Shown here piece after piece: positions 23,331 to 36,483 of a DNA stretch of 64,000 nucleotides; position 1 is the first letter of the stretch; each line of letters opens with the position of its first letter. Position numbers and translations under genes: made by a program. The notes under the pieces were generated by a model. The model did no database searches and was not told the origin of the DNA. It saw nothing but the letters and a program-made list of their open reading frames with translations. This DNA comes from Phoronis australis (taxonomy: Eukaryota; Phoronida; Phoronidae): the NCBI GenBank assembly GCA_002633005.1, contig NMRA01000158.1, forward strand, positions 246,229-310,228, in the 5' to 3' direction.

Positions 23331-26160
23331 ATTTGAAAATTGACGTTTATGTATCATTTAACTTTCCTCGGGAATTTTTTTTACACCGGCGTTTCTGATT
23401 GGCTGTTCAAATTCTCAACAGGTAACGCTTTACGCAAACAAACTTGCGTGACTGATGGAGGATTGGTAAGTGTGGTCTGTTGTACAGACAAATCGGTGCT
23501 TAATTCATGTTCAAGAAATGTGAATCTCAGATAATTGTGGTTGCGCCTTTTAGGAGTGTATCTTTCTACTGTCGCAGAATTTTGTTTACGTTGCTATGCT
23601 GTATTCACACAGTATGATTAACACGCCGGTTAAATCGGCCAGAAATGTGTTTATTGTACATGTATGTGCTTCAAGCACACAGCTATTAACTAAATAGTCG
23701 CTGTTACGCCACTTGCAGGACAAGGCTAAAAATTGTTCATAGTTGACCATTTTCCTTCTTTGTTGTAAAGCTAACCAATGATTGCCGAGGCTACATCAAC
23801 CAGTGATAGAGTGCGTTCTACTGAATGATACCAGCATGTTATCTACACGCTGGGGAACCAGCGAGGGTACTACATTGCACTCCTGTTTATGACCTTTGGT
23901 GACCTATGACCTGTATGTGATCTCAGTTGGTGTGGCGGGCCACTTACTGTTTATCTACTGTCCTTCTGGCATGTGACAGGTAGCCTCTTGTGGTTTTTAC
24001 AGCATGTGTAGTTGAGTTATTTATATAGCACAAGTGGGGGATTTTGCAACCAGGACAACAGGGTGGAAGGAATAAACCATTTATATATAGATCCAGTGGT
24101 TTGCTTACTGAGTTCATTGTAATCTGGGGATGCTCAGTGTGTGCCATGTCATTGGCTTGGTTTCCCCTGTAACTTACTGAGTGTGTTTTGACTGCAGACT
24201 GAGTGAGTATTGTTTTTACAAGTGCTAGATGAAAGTTGGAGAGAATTTCAGCAACTTTAACTCACAGATGCATATTTAGGCCCTTGCGCCTGTTTCCAAA
24301 ATACTGTTTTTGGAATGTTTTATGTAAGTGCCTCACATAGAGTTAAGTGCTTGGGAGTATCCTCCGGATATAATGCATCTCTTAAACTGAGTGTTTCTTG
24401 TGAATTTGGGGTCAGCCTCGAGAGGAATTCGAAACCACGTCCTCGAGGGTCGCTGTTGGAGGCTTTGCGATTGGAGCTAAAAGCCAATGTTGCACGTAAC
24501 TGAGTATTTTATGCATGTTCAAGTGGCAGAGCCTCAGGCCACAATATCAGTGAGTTCTATGGAATGTTGGAAACTAATATTCGGATTTCGGATTTTGTTG
24601 TTTTATATATCTGGTCAAGGGATCTTACCCGTCAATAATCCCCAAAACTTGTGAATAGATGGTAGCTTTAAGTTGAATAAGCTGTAGTGTGCAGAGGGGG
24701 GAGGGGGGTTCAATTTCTTGTGGCCAATTGAGAGGAACCATGTGTTGCGAATTAGGTCAGGTAGTGGGTAGGATTCTTGGAAAGACAAGTTGGTAGACAT
24801 GTTTTTAGGTTATTTCTGATGCCCTTGACCTGTATGGCAGTATGAAATGATTTATAAGTATTAACTAAATTTGATTGTTACGGTGTCTGAACAATCTTAG
24901 TTTGACTCGTAAAAAGTTCAATAATCTGTGTCACTTGCACTGTTTATTTGTGTGCTATGAAATCGAGGGCAAGTGCCAGATACAGCTGTTTCACAGATTT
25001 CAATGTATAGCCCCTGAACCTCATCAAGAGTTCAATAATCTATCTGACTAAGTGTTTGGAAGCTGTCTTTAATTCCCTTCAGGGTCATGAATAATTTAGC
25101 AGCTAACAGAGACACTTTTTAAGCAATCTTCTGAGATTGTTTGGCGTCAGTTTGACTGTTGCAAAATCTCATTTTTTTCTCATTTTGTCATTTAAAATGC
25201 TAACGCAAATCAAATGCAAAATCATTTTTCCCTTGAGGAATAATCACTGCATTGAGAACCTAAAATTTGTCTGGCGACCGAAAAAATGTATTTTGGACGT
25301 TGGAACTTTTTCCTTGAGATTATTAGCTTCGTCCATTAAACAGCAAAATCTGTTGTTTTTGTATCTTTTGTTACAAAACGCTAATTCTTAACAATGGCTG
25401 CCAATCTAAGCTTAACTGAAATAGAGGCAGCTACCTCATCAGTCGTTTCATTGCTAGACGCCATGAAAGTAGCCGAGGCCTAGGGATGTAACGGAGCTAT
25501 CGTACGGATAGTTGTATGTGAGAGACGGAGGCAAAGAGCAGAAGCACATTGGAGGACTAACATCTCTAGAATAAACATTTGGGTACGAAACTGAGTGCTG
25601 ACCTGCCGTGCAAGATGTGTTGCGAAAATAAAAGCGAAAGAAAAGCATACTCTAGAAAGAAAAGTGTTTTTGATGAAAAAGCATTGTCTGGGATTGTTCA
25701 TGTGATTCTGTTCAACTGATTTTTAAGTTAAAGAGTGTTCTAGAATGACTTCATTCACTGCACTGTTTCTCTTGCATCTGATGTATAATCTTTTAAAAGT
25801 AAACAATAGATTTGCATATGTTTCTAGAATTAATTACACGCTGTAGACACCATTGTAGTAACCGCTACTGGAGACCGACTTGTTGTGGTGCTGACTTACA
25901 AATTTGTATCTAGCACCAGATTCATTTTTCGCCTGTTTATTTGAGTCACCTCTAAGCTCATCTAGACTATTTATAGATTGCTCAGCAATAAATGCTGGCA
26001 ATCAATACTAAGCTGTCTCTTTGGGAAAGGGTGCCTGAAAAATTATAGGGATCTACTGCGCAAAAGGTACCTGCACCTCCAACAACTTTATCACTAACAG
26101 GTGGCGCTGCATGCAATGACTACCGCTAACAAGTACTGCTCAAATCGTCATAAGGCTTTT
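23331..26160. other. Non-coding stretch, nothing recognised
   Basis: No conserved frame or repeat array was found. Confidence 0.45.
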
Positions 26161-26236
26161 AGTAATAATGAAAATGTTGATAATAATAATAGTAGTAATA
26201 GTATTAATAATAATAATAATAATGATAATGATAGTT
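26161..26236. repeat. Imperfect AAT/GAT trinucleotide microsatellite
   Basis: A run of AAT units interrupted by GAT, AGT and ATT variants, with a purer core near 26204-26222. Confidence 0.85.
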
Positions 26237-29200
26237 GTTTAATATATTTCAGACATATGTAGCGTCCATACTTATTACCGCAAACTATTACGACTGCCAT
26301 AACAACTATTATAGCATCATTGTTGTAGGATGTTAGAAGTTTGTGACGGTAATTTGATTGTAACGTTCATCTTGCTATTCAAAATAGTTACTGCTACAGC
26401 TTAGTAGTACAAAAAAAAAAAACAATTGCAGGCGGTCTGATACACGTTGTTCCAGACGTGCGCAGGCCTCGCTTGTGGGCCCATTGCACTTATCACCTGG
26501 AAATATTTTTAAACCTGGCTCAAGGGTTTAGCAGTGTGACCTGGTGGGACTTAGCAGTACTACAACGAACCACAGATTGATGCAAAGCACCGCCTCTTAG
26601 CACTAAAGCTGTACCTTTTGCCCCTCCTGCTCTGTGACTTATATCAATAAAACTATTGAAAGTTACTTATAGAGGCCCCTATCCTGCTATGTTGACATTA
26701 GCTGTCTTGAGGTGGGTGAAGGGTAACCACTAGTACAATGTAGTACAACCCTGTTTTGTATGAAAGATAATCCGACCTGATATGAGTGAGCCAGTACACA
26801 CTATAGTTGGATTACCATCAACTAACTGCCTAGGAGATGAGGAATCTACAGCAGTTATTCATCTTGTGAGGGGGGAAATGCCATACTATGACTGAGATGT
26901 TACATAGGAACCATGTATTAGATAAAGTTTGCCATATGTATGACTGAAATATTACATAGGAACGGTGTATTAGCTAAAGTTTACAGACATGGTCATGTGA
27001 CCTAATCAATGACAGATTGGTACATGGTTAATAGTCAAATGATGTAACCATTCTGGTATCAGAAAATATTATAATTGGCTGAATGCACATATTTACTGAT
27101 AAGGTCCTACATAAGAAAGCATTCAGAAATTATATAGTCCCACAAAGAAGAAGAAAAATAACCCCAGTTGTAGAGTTGGCGCAAAGTTTGACACTGATGA
27201 ACACCTAAGGTTTGGTTCTGATGCTTATGTACTGTTTGGGACCAGTAATAACACCTGTGCACTTAAGGCTTTTGAGGTAATGCTTTACCCAGGTGATTTG
27301 TATTTAGAAATCTTCTACGTTGACTCATGTAGCAGTTGATGTGTGGTGTTTTGGGCATTGTCTGATTTTGTTTAGCTTAATGCATGCATTCATGGCCAAG
27401 AACTTTCTCCCTATGTCGTGAAGTGAACATGCTGATAATGAGTATAAAATTGAGAAGATAAGGTTGCTATATGATGCATGAATGTCTCCCTGGCTAGACA
27501 TAAAACAACCCTGAAACAGTTCCCGAATGGCTTTTCAAACTTTGCTCCCCTGGGAAGTTTACAATTTAAAATGTGGAGTCTGGTCACAACCATGATTGTT
27601 CTGATGATATCTTCAGAGAATCTGTTTGGTTAGAGTGTTGTTGGGTCATTACTTGCTTCATTGTGGCTTCAGGGATGCCTGATAAGGTGTCCTCTAGTAT
27701 TCTAACACATGAGGTGATGGGAGATAGAAAGTGTAATTAGACATTGGTTCCTAATTGCATCTGCATGGAACTTCTATGTGTGCAGTAATACTTCCTGGTT
27801 AGGAAGTTTGTGTGGTTTGGGGAACTCTGTGCCCTATACTGGATGAGTGAGCAAAATATTGGTGTGTCCAGGTCAAATATTTTGGAATTTGTACCACCCA
27901 TCAGACAGGATTTTAAGTGAAGTTGTCCTGATGTTATAACGATTGTATCATTTCCTTGTTTCACCACACACAACAGCTATCTTAAATTTTAATTTCTATA
28001 ACTATTAAAGCTTTTGTGGACACAGCTTTTTGTTGCACATGGATTCAAAGACAAAGGTCTGACGTGATGACGCCCCTTTCAGATTTCGACTGTGTTTGCT
28101 CTTCTGACTTCATGGAGTTCAGGTTTTTATGTGTGCACAACAGATAATGTTTGTGTGAGGCTGTGTAGATACATTCTCCAACTTGCAGCACAAGTAACTG
28201 CATACAGCTCATGTCGGTCGGATTCCTACATTCGTGGATTTTTTTAGAAAACTGGAAAACCTACCGGGGATACTTGTATTTTACCTTGCAGGTGGTTTAT
28301 GGGTATTAAGGGTAGACTTAATCTTGTAACCGGAGTACACGTTGCAAAGACTTAATTACTCAGTCAATTGTCAAATGATGCAAAATTCTCTATAAATGAG
28401 GCTTATCAGATTTCATTGGCTTGTTTCAGCTTGGTTTGTTGGCAGTAATCAACGTGTGGGAGGATCCGAAACTCCTATTGGAAACCTAAGACATGGTTTG
28501 ATAACTTGTCGTTTTTTTGCAAGATTTAATGTGGCAACGTGTCTGTAAGCATACAGATGAGTGAGGATTGTATTTATGGCTTGCATTCTGTCTTGTAACT
28601 GTACAAACTGGTGAAGGTTATGTAGGTTGTGAATGTGTAAAATTACATTTTCACTATTCAGTTTCTATTTAAGAGTGCGGCAATACATGCTCTCCTGTGC
28701 ATGTGTCAATAAAATTTGTTTATTCATGCAGTTCATCAAGAACCTTATTAAATGTAGCAGTGCAAATGTATTGGTCGGATGGCAGGCAATTAATGAATAC
28801 TATAAATAACCATGACTGTAGAGTGTCAATATTTTGCTGGCTTTCCATAGACCTGACATTTCCTTTACTCTGCTTGAATTATTCGATTCCTATAGGAGGC
28901 TTGTTGATGTTGCAACAAACGGGTTTGCGCAATCTTCATGGCTTTTTCTTGCGACTGGCCATATCCCGATAGTGATTAGGGAGACTGATTGAGGAGGCTA
29001 GCGTTTTATTGATCGGCACAAGCGATTCTACTGGTTTATGCTTGGTGAATCGGTCATGTACAGTAGTTAGGCTGATATTGAACACTTTGCAATGACCTGT
29101 TCAAACATGGTGACTGTGTTTGCTAGCCATGTTGGACATTCATCGATGGGACTGGTGAGCAGCGGAGTATAATGCTAGGTTAGTCCAGGGGTCTTATCTC

Positions 29201-30039
29201 AACTCCCAACTACACTACCAATTCTTTAGTGGTAGTTTTTGTTGCACTATATATATCATGGTGTTATTCAGATGAGTTTCTTGTCCATTTTCGCACTTGG
29301 AAGCACCGGCATTGAAGTCGGAAAGCACCAACATTGAAGTCGGAACTGGGAGTCGCAAGTTTTTTTGCTAGATGTTAAAAGTCATCAAAGGTGAACTTGG
29401 ATTAGAAATTATTTTAATCCCCGATATGCTCTTTAACCGTCAATGGTAGATGCTCATGTTGAGTAAATATGATAAAAATGTGGAGTTCAAGTTAGAAGTT
29501 ACATCATGTTATGGGCTTACTGCCTAGAGAAGTCATCAAAGTGCCAACAAGAATTTTGCCGTTTATTTGTTCTTGATTTCTATTCTAGTTCCTCACAGGT
29601 AATAAAAGAACAGGTTCGTGGGCCTGAGGATTGGTCTTAGACGTAGATAATGCGTGGGATTAGACCGCACAGTTGAAACTGATAAAGTTTCATGCTTAAA
29701 AATAATAGGGCAGATGTTGTGGCTGGGGGCTAAGTAATTATTTGATGCAGATTTATTTATGAAATTTGATTATGCTGTTTACCAATTGTGAGGTGAATGT
29801 TTTGGACCTCTGGAGCCTTGACTTTGAAAGGAACGGTTTCCTCCTCATTTTTGTATGAGCTCGTTTCTGTATGATGGATGGTTCATAAAATATGAATATT
29901 GACAAGTTTTTCATACGAGTTGGTTTTGGTCACGGCCAGTTGCTGATAGCAAATGTGGGAACTATTATGTTTTCCAAGTAAACATTTCAATGAAACTGTT
30001 CAACCATTTAGATATATCTAACTATCCATGAGGATGCAT
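26237..30039. other. Non-coding stretch with two small tandem duplications
   Basis: A segment of about 55 bases around TTACATAGGAAC is duplicated near 26885-26990 (GACTGAGATGTTACATAGG and GACTGAAATATTACATAGG). A 24-base unit containing AAGCACC and ATTGAAGTCGGAA is duplicated near 29302-29348. Otherwise nothing is recognised. Confidence 0.45.
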
Positions 30040-30830
30040 ATTGTGTGTGGCCTTTTGCTGCTGTCTCCTAAAGCCTTTGCAGAATCTTCACAAAATTTGT
30101 GTGCAGTTTTATTCCTATTGAGCTGACGACAACGGGTCTTACTACTGCGGAGCACATGTGTCAATTTTAAGTTAAGTTTGCCTCTATGTCTGTGCCGGCT
30201 AGGTTTTTTGTAAAAAGGATAGCAACACTTTCTCGTTGTCAGATACATTTGCCATATTTTGCACCCCTAGAGTCCATTTTTGTTATGTTTATTCATCTTG
30301 CCTGCCAAGCTATTAATTATGGAATTTAGCAGATGTGTTCCTAATTGAGGAGAGTAGGGATAACATTGATTTTTTGACTTGTCTCACCATAGTAGGTCCA
30401 CTTAGTATAATTATTTGTTTTCTCTGTCCCAAGGTCAGTGATGAATCTTCATGGAATTTAATATTGATGTTCCCATTGAGGAGAGCACAGCTCATGTTGA
30501 TTTTTAGACTGGCCCACTTAGATTCGCAACCCTAGTCTCCATTTTTTCCTTTGCCTTTGTCTCCCAAGTTACTTGATGGATCTTCTTTAAATTTATTTAC
30601 ATGTTCCTGTTGGGGAGAGAACAGGTGACGTGTATTCCTGAATGGGCCTTACCACTGTAGCAATCCCAGGAGACAATTCAGGTTTTGTTTCCGTTGCTCA
30701 TTTTCTACCAAGTTCTTTGTGAGAGATCTTAAAATTTGGCTCATAAGTTTTTATGAAGGAAACAATGGCACTCGCCCAGGTTCAGATGAAATCACTGTTT
30801 TACGCCCCCTTGTAGTCATTTATGAATAAG
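30040..30830. repeat. Second block of the degenerate ~150-170 bp repeat
   Basis: The phrases GATGAATCTTCATGGAATTTA, GATGGATCTTCTTTAAATTTA and CAGAATCTTCACAAAATTTG recur, each followed by a TGTTCC-TATTGAGGAGAG phrase and later by a TTTGCCT-TGTCTCC phrase, in the order seen in 21270-23330. It lies about 1 kb upstream of the first PMCA coding exon. Confidence 0.5.
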
Positions 30831-31706
30831 TTGCTAATTGTTCCTTGTTTAAATTAGAGGGGATTTCTGGACTTGGAAAGGGCTGGCATTGGTGAGACGA
30901 GAGTGCATAAGTTGGCTTGTCAGGACAGCTTATTTTATGAGTATGGTCTCCAGCACTAAAATACTGCAAGTTTAGGAACAAGATGAGATCATTTAGCAAT
31001 AGAGGAACAGGAGTAGAGCTGCTTAAACCCTGTAAACAGATATTATTTGTGCTAGAGTGGCAATGCTTCAATAGAAGACATGTGTTGTGTTAGTGGATCA
31101 ACATTGTTTGGGATGGATCCATATACACAAGCCTGATTATTTAGTCTTGGTTCTCATCAGGCAAAGGTTGGGTAATTTATGAGTGCCTTGTTCGAGATTG
31201 CTTTCATAATGTGTGGTTGAAGGTCTAGACTTGACATAGGCACTATGTTTTTGTTATTTTGTCATTCTATCTTGGTAAGATTAATCTTACATTCATTTGA
31301 CTTTTAAAATGACATCAACTGTGATTTCAAAATAGATGTGCTTGGAAGTCTGATTTGAACAACATCTGCCACAAGCATTGGTTTGCTTTTGTTTACGACT
31401 GGTGTTAATGATGAAATCTGCAGCACCTTTCATAAAGGCAAGATACTCGTAGCCAGAAATCTATCATTAGAACAGAAACCACAAATTTTCTCCTTCATTT
31501 CAACAGTACATCACCTGATCACTTAAGTGACAGTCTTTTTGTTAGTCCACACTCACATTAACCTTGCGCAGTCTCACTTTTGCAAAAATCCTGCTCTGTG
31601 AAACACACCCCCGTACTTGCAACATAGGTCGGTGTAGGTTGGTTGGGGAGTTTCAAAGTCTTAGCAGTCGACGTCCACAATACTACAATGCTGTTTCTCC
31701 AAACAG
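30831..31706. other. Upstream sequence ending in a splice acceptor
   Basis: No coding signal. The last bases, CTGTTTCTCCAAACAG, form a plausible polypyrimidine tract and AG acceptor directly before the first coding exon, implying at least one upstream non-coding exon. I could not place that exon or the promoter. Confidence 0.45.
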
Positions 31707-31733
31707 GTACAAGAGTGATTGCTAGCCAGCGCT

Positions 31734-31932
31734 ATGTCCTCCGAGAGAATAGCAGTGGAGACAACACCTGCTCCCGACGAGGTGGATGGTGCCCCGAAGG
31801 CCTACGACTGTGGGATGGAAGAACTTCAGGACCTCATGCAGCTCCGTGGGGAAGAGGCCATTCGGAAAATCTTAGATGACTATGGAGGCGTGCTTGAAAT
31901 TGTCAGGAGGCTCAAGTCATCAGCAAATGAGG
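31734..31932 (+). CDS. ATP2B: PMCA coding exon 1: cytosolic N-terminus (residues 1-66)
   Basis: Translation starts MSSERIAVETTPAPDE. The ATG at 31734 is the first in-frame Met after an in-frame TGA at 31716-31718 and has G at -3. The acidic, Pro-containing leader is followed by MEELQDLMQLRGEEAI and EIVRRLKSSANEG, which correspond to the conserved MEELRSLMELRG...RRLKTSP region of PMCAs. This segment is cytosolic and precedes TM1. The exon ends phase 1 at G|GTACGT. An AAACAG acceptor at 31701-31706 suggests the exon extends 5' to 31707 as UTR. Confidence 0.95.
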
Positions 31933-31955
31933 GTACGTGATATTACATTTTGTTT

Positions 31956-32655
31956 CGAAGCGTAACGTGACGTGTGAAGCATAATTTGACGTATAATACA
32001 TAATGTTACATGTGAAGCTTAATGTGACGTGAGGCATAATGTGGTGTATGAAACATGACATGTGAAGCATAATATGATGTATGAAGCATAATGTGACGTG
32101 TGAACCATGATATGACATGTGAAGCTTAATATAACGTGAAGCATAATATGATTTATGAAGCATAATGTGGAAGTGTGAAGCATAATTAAACATGTGAAGC
32201 ATAATGTGACATGTGGAGCACAGTGTGGCGTGTCAAACGTAATGTAACCTCTGAGAATGTGAAGTGTGAATCATTATGTGTTGTGTGAATCATAATGTGA
32301 GGTGTGAATCATGTGTCGTGTGAATCATAATGTGATACATGAATCATAATGTGACATGTGAATCACAATGTGATGCGTGAATCATAATGTGACTTGTGAA
32401 TCATAATGTGACGTGTGAATCATAATGTGACGTGTGAATCATGTGACGTGTGAATCATAATGTGACGCGTGAATCATAATGTGACGCGTGAATCATAATG
32501 TGACGCGTGAATCATAATGTGACGCGTGAATCATAATGTGACGCGTGAATCATAATGTGACGCGTGAATCATAATGAGACGCGTGAATCATAATGTGACG
32601 CGTGAATCATAATGTGACATATGAAGCATAATGTTGCGTATGAAGCATGATGTGA
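31956..32655. repeat. 19-bp minisatellite in intron 1
   Basis: The unit reads GTGAATCATAATGTGACGC, with GAAGCATAATGTGACGT variants toward the 5' side. About 35 copies can be followed; the outer ones are diverged. Eight consecutive copies at roughly 32462-32610 are almost identical and each contain ACGCGT. The gradient (homogeneous core, decayed flanks) is typical of unequal exchange or slippage. It starts within 30 bases of the exon 1 donor. Confidence 0.9.
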
Positions 32656-34740
32656 CGTGTAAAGTCTCGCATGTGACAATGGTAGGCTCAGTTGGAACTC
32701 TAAATCTCTAAACCATCGTTGCTTGTTTTGTTGGTGAGAATTCCTCTCATGAGCATTGTCTTATGTACTTAAGTTGTTCTTGTGGAATGCTAGACACTGA
32801 TATAAATAATAAAAGTTGTTATTTAGCCTACATTACAAAAGTGCTGTGCATTTTACAATTAAACTGAAGATATGGGACATTTTACGAGATGTAAGCTGAC
32901 AATAGACAAAATGTGTCGTATATTTTCAAGCCTTAGTTTCGTTTGTAACTGAGGTTCTGCCATGTTGCATGTAAAGCAATGTGGCTGGCAGACTTTCATG
33001 TGATTTTTGATCTCAACTGCTGACTGGTTTCAATTTACAGATCAAACAGTCTTGGACAAAAATCAATATAAGCTGATTAACCCGGGCTCAACGTTTAAAA
33101 ATAGCTCAGTCACCTTTTACGTTGGCTACACCAACAGTTGCCTGTTATGGCTTCATTACTCATGCTATGCTTGTACAACAGTTCTTGTATTCTGTGATTA
33201 CTTCTCGTGGACAAAACTCAGACCTTGATTTAATTTTCGCCCTAAAGCTGTCGAAGAACTGTTAACAGTTTCAGAATGCATAACAAAATTGAGCTGGTCG
33301 AATGAGAATAAAACAGTTTGTATTCACTTATTCATTCTGGTCATTAGTCACTGACCTCTGGCTAACAATAATTGACTTAATTGATTACAGCTTGTGGCTA
33401 GCTTTCCTGTTCTCACTCAGGTTACAACAGCTGCCCTTGACCTGTTTCCTTTTACCAAATGTTGAAGTGGACATTACCTCCTGGTATTCTTCACCTATTA
33501 GTGAACATGACAGATTAACCCAGCAACATTTAAAGAATGACTATTCCCAGTTTGTGCCTAACTGTGATTTTAGTGTCAGCATTCAAGCTGTCTCCTGTGG
33601 ATTCAGCCAGCTATCATTGATTGATACCAATTCTAGCCACCATCACGTGTTAATTTGTCAATCCCTTTATAACCATTAGACTGACACATTCAAAGCCAGT
33701 CCCTGGCCTGCTATCTCATTAACTACTTAATCGCAAAGAGACGATAATCCCAGTGGAGTTGTAGAGATGAAATTCCATCTAATTTGTGATCTACAAACTA
33801 TGTTCTCTTTCTATGGCTGTTATGCAACCCCTTGGTTATATTGACTGGTAAAAGCAGCATCTCCTTGCAGTTGGAAAATCAATCCTTAGTGTTCCAACTG
33901 CTCACGATTTCATACTGAATAATGAGACTTTTATTGAAGCGGCATTTGTGCTCTCTGATTTGATTTGGGTCACTTCCATACTGTTACAAAGTTGAACTTG
34001 ACCCTTGCTCAGTTAAAAACTAATCTCTGGGCTCAGAAAGAACTGAAAATTGGTTGTTTCTTCTGACCCAAGTTCATAAAATTTCGGGTCATGACAAACC
34101 TGAAATTTTACGAGGTTGGTCTGAGAAAATAACGACCTATTTGTTCCTTGTGAGGCCAAAGCTCACTTCTCATCTTAATAAGGAACGAGACGAGACCAAT
34201 TGTGTAGAATATTAGACACGCAATTTTCGGACGGCCCACCATTTTTGGATGCTTAACCTGCGTAGAATATTGATCTGTGTAGATTTCTCTAAATATTGTC
34301 TCTGTTTTCGGCCATTGCTACATGCTGAAAACCACTGTTATAATGTTTGGCAATTCCCAGATATTTGTAATTACGTGACAGGGTTTTTAACGCATGATTT
34401 GTCATGATTGCACAAACGTGATATTTTGCACAAAACTGGCAGTTTTTTTCTTCATTCCAATTGTTACAAAAACTTATTTGGAATTTTCTTTGAGAGTCTT
34501 CTATCCTGAGAGATTCCTAAACATCAAACACTCTTGTAGCTAATTGAATGCATAAACAGAATTTGTAAGACTCATGCGAAAATCATATTTGTGTAAAATA
34601 CGGTGATCTCCACTGTTACACGTAGTATACTTTCATGAGTATGCTTAAAGCTGAATTTTGGCCTGTTAAGCTGGCTTAAAATGAAAACCAAATTACGGCG
34701 CATGTACACATTGCCTGTGATTTGAGTTGGTAGGGCAGAT
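32656..34740. other. Intron 1 interior, nothing recognised
   Basis: Includes a 125-codon open frame at 33302-33679 that shows no family resemblance and no exon borders; I treat it as chance. Confidence 0.45.
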
Positions 34741-34920
34741 AGAATCCTATCACAGTGAGCAGAATCGTATCACAGTGAGCAGAATCCTATCACAGTGAGC
34801 AGAATCCTATCACAGTGAGCAGAATCCTATCACAGTGAGCAGAATCCTATCACAGTGAGCAGAATCGTATTACAGTGAGCAGAATCCTATCACAGTGAGC
34901 AGAATCCTATCACAGTGAGC
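34741..34920. repeat. 20-bp minisatellite, exactly 9 copies
   Basis: The unit is AGAATCCTATCACAGTGAGC. All nine copies are 20 bases long with almost no divergence; copies 2 and 7 have G for C at position 7, and copy 7 also has T for C at position 11. The near-identity implies recent expansion. It lies about 320 bases upstream of PMCA exon 2. Confidence 0.95.
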
Positions 34921-35241
34921 ATTATTGAGAGACTGATTTGATAAGAGTAAAAGATCTAATTCTTTGTTTTATAGCCAGCTAAACTTGGTGAATCGCTCCT
35001 TTAAAAGGTAACTCGTGAAATTCGATCTCTCATAAAGAAGGTGTCATAGTACCATTTAGTTATTGACCAGCCTGGTTTAAATTTAGTCACAGCAAAAGAA
35101 TGGACACAATTTTACTGTGGTCACTTTCAAAGTATTCGTTGAAGAAGCTTGCGTTGAGCCATATGGTAACATTTCAGTAGGCCAAATGGTTAGGCATAGC
35201 CACTACCAGTTCACTGATGTTGCTTTTTGTTTCGTCTACAG

Positions 35242-35427
35242 GTTTACAGCCAAACGAGTTTGAATTAGAAAACAGAAGAAAAGAGTTTGGTTCCAATATC
35301 ATTCCTCCGAAGCCACCAAAGTCATTTCTACGGTTGCTGTTTGAAGCCATACAAGATATCACCCTCATCATTTTATTAATTGCTGCTGTTCTGTCATTAG
35401 GGTTATCATTTGTTCCAAAAAAACACC
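35242..35427 (+). CDS. ATP2B: PMCA coding exon 2: TM1 (residues 67-128)
   Basis: The TCTACAG acceptor and CACC|GTAAGT donor give phase 1 on both sides. The product begins [19 protein letters not shown] and continues [17 protein letters not shown], matching the conserved IPPKKPKTFLQL region that leads into the first membrane helix. TM1 spans roughly [19 protein letters not shown]. Open reading continues past the donor for about 80 codons, but that extension does not resemble PMCA and is intronic. Confidence 0.96.
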
Positions 35428-36483
35428 GTAAGTACAGTTGGGGTTATGCTACAACATGCTACTGTAGTTTTCGAGAGAAAGTAGACAAGAAATTTTGCTA
35501 TAAAAATCCACCGAATTTCGAAAGGGGGATTTACTGTCTAATTTTTGGTGATTTAATGTTAGTTTTCCTCTGGTTTTCTTCTTGGTTTTCCCCACAACTC
35601 TCGCAAAGCCAGAAGAATTTCAACAAAATTTGTTTACTTTTTTGGAAATTAATGCGCTATTCTTAAGTATATCAGATTGAATTTGGCAAGCTTCTGAATG
35701 ACATGTCGTTTCAAGGCAAAGTCGGATGTCTCAGATGTTCAAGTGAAGAAATGGAATCACAAGTAAAGAAACCACCACGAAACCATTTAATGAGACCTCT
35801 CACTTGACATCAATTTAGTTTCCTGGATTGAAAGCCACCAAGTAGTGTACTAGATGTACAAACCATAAGCGTATCTGTTGAGATGTTTGGCGTTGATTGG
35901 CTGTTTGTGTCACTAGTCTAGGCCGTATTGATTTGCTGCTCACTAATGACCTTTTCATAACTAAGTTGTGGCAACACTGAGGCCTGAAGCTGGAGACTGG
36001 GAATGGGGGTATGTCTGCCTACCATTGCCAAGTGCTCCGTGTCTATATAGAAGAGTAAAATTATCCCTTGCTCTCCATCTAACACTGACTATAGCATGGC
36101 TCTTCTTTGAGTTGTCCAGATTGTTTTTTCAATCTTCAAGTGCCAGATTATATACACTAAGTCTATTAACCGCCATACTTATAGGGAGAGATAGTCTGAA
36201 ACTGCTGCATTATGAAGAAGATTTGCGCATTAGGTGGACAATGGTGACCGTAATTCCCTTGCTGAAAGGTCTAACGGCTTGTTCAGTCTTTAACTACAAT
36301 CTTTGTACCCTCTGGTTTTCTTCAGACTACATATCTGTGTTAAGTGCTGTTAAAAATAGTAGTCAAGTGGTAACTGAACATCCGTGTAAGTAGTGAAACC
36401 TATTGCAACATTGTTGCACTCTGTTTTGTATTGTCTGAAGTCCGTGTTGATGGTGTGATGTGTAGCAATATTGCCTCTTGCAG

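Noticed and set aside
33302-33679. 125-codon frame in intron 1 as a nested gene
   Set aside because: No family resemblance, no initiation context of note and AT-driven composition.
34741-34920. CRISPR-like regular repeat
   Set aside because: The 20-bp units are directly adjacent with no spacers, in an intron of an animal gene; it is a minisatellite.
35968-36393. 141-codon plus-strand frame between PMCA exons 2 and 3 as an additional exon
   Set aside because: No suitable acceptor and phase, no resemblance to PMCA, and exons 2 and 3 already join in frame to give the conserved TM1-TM2 region.
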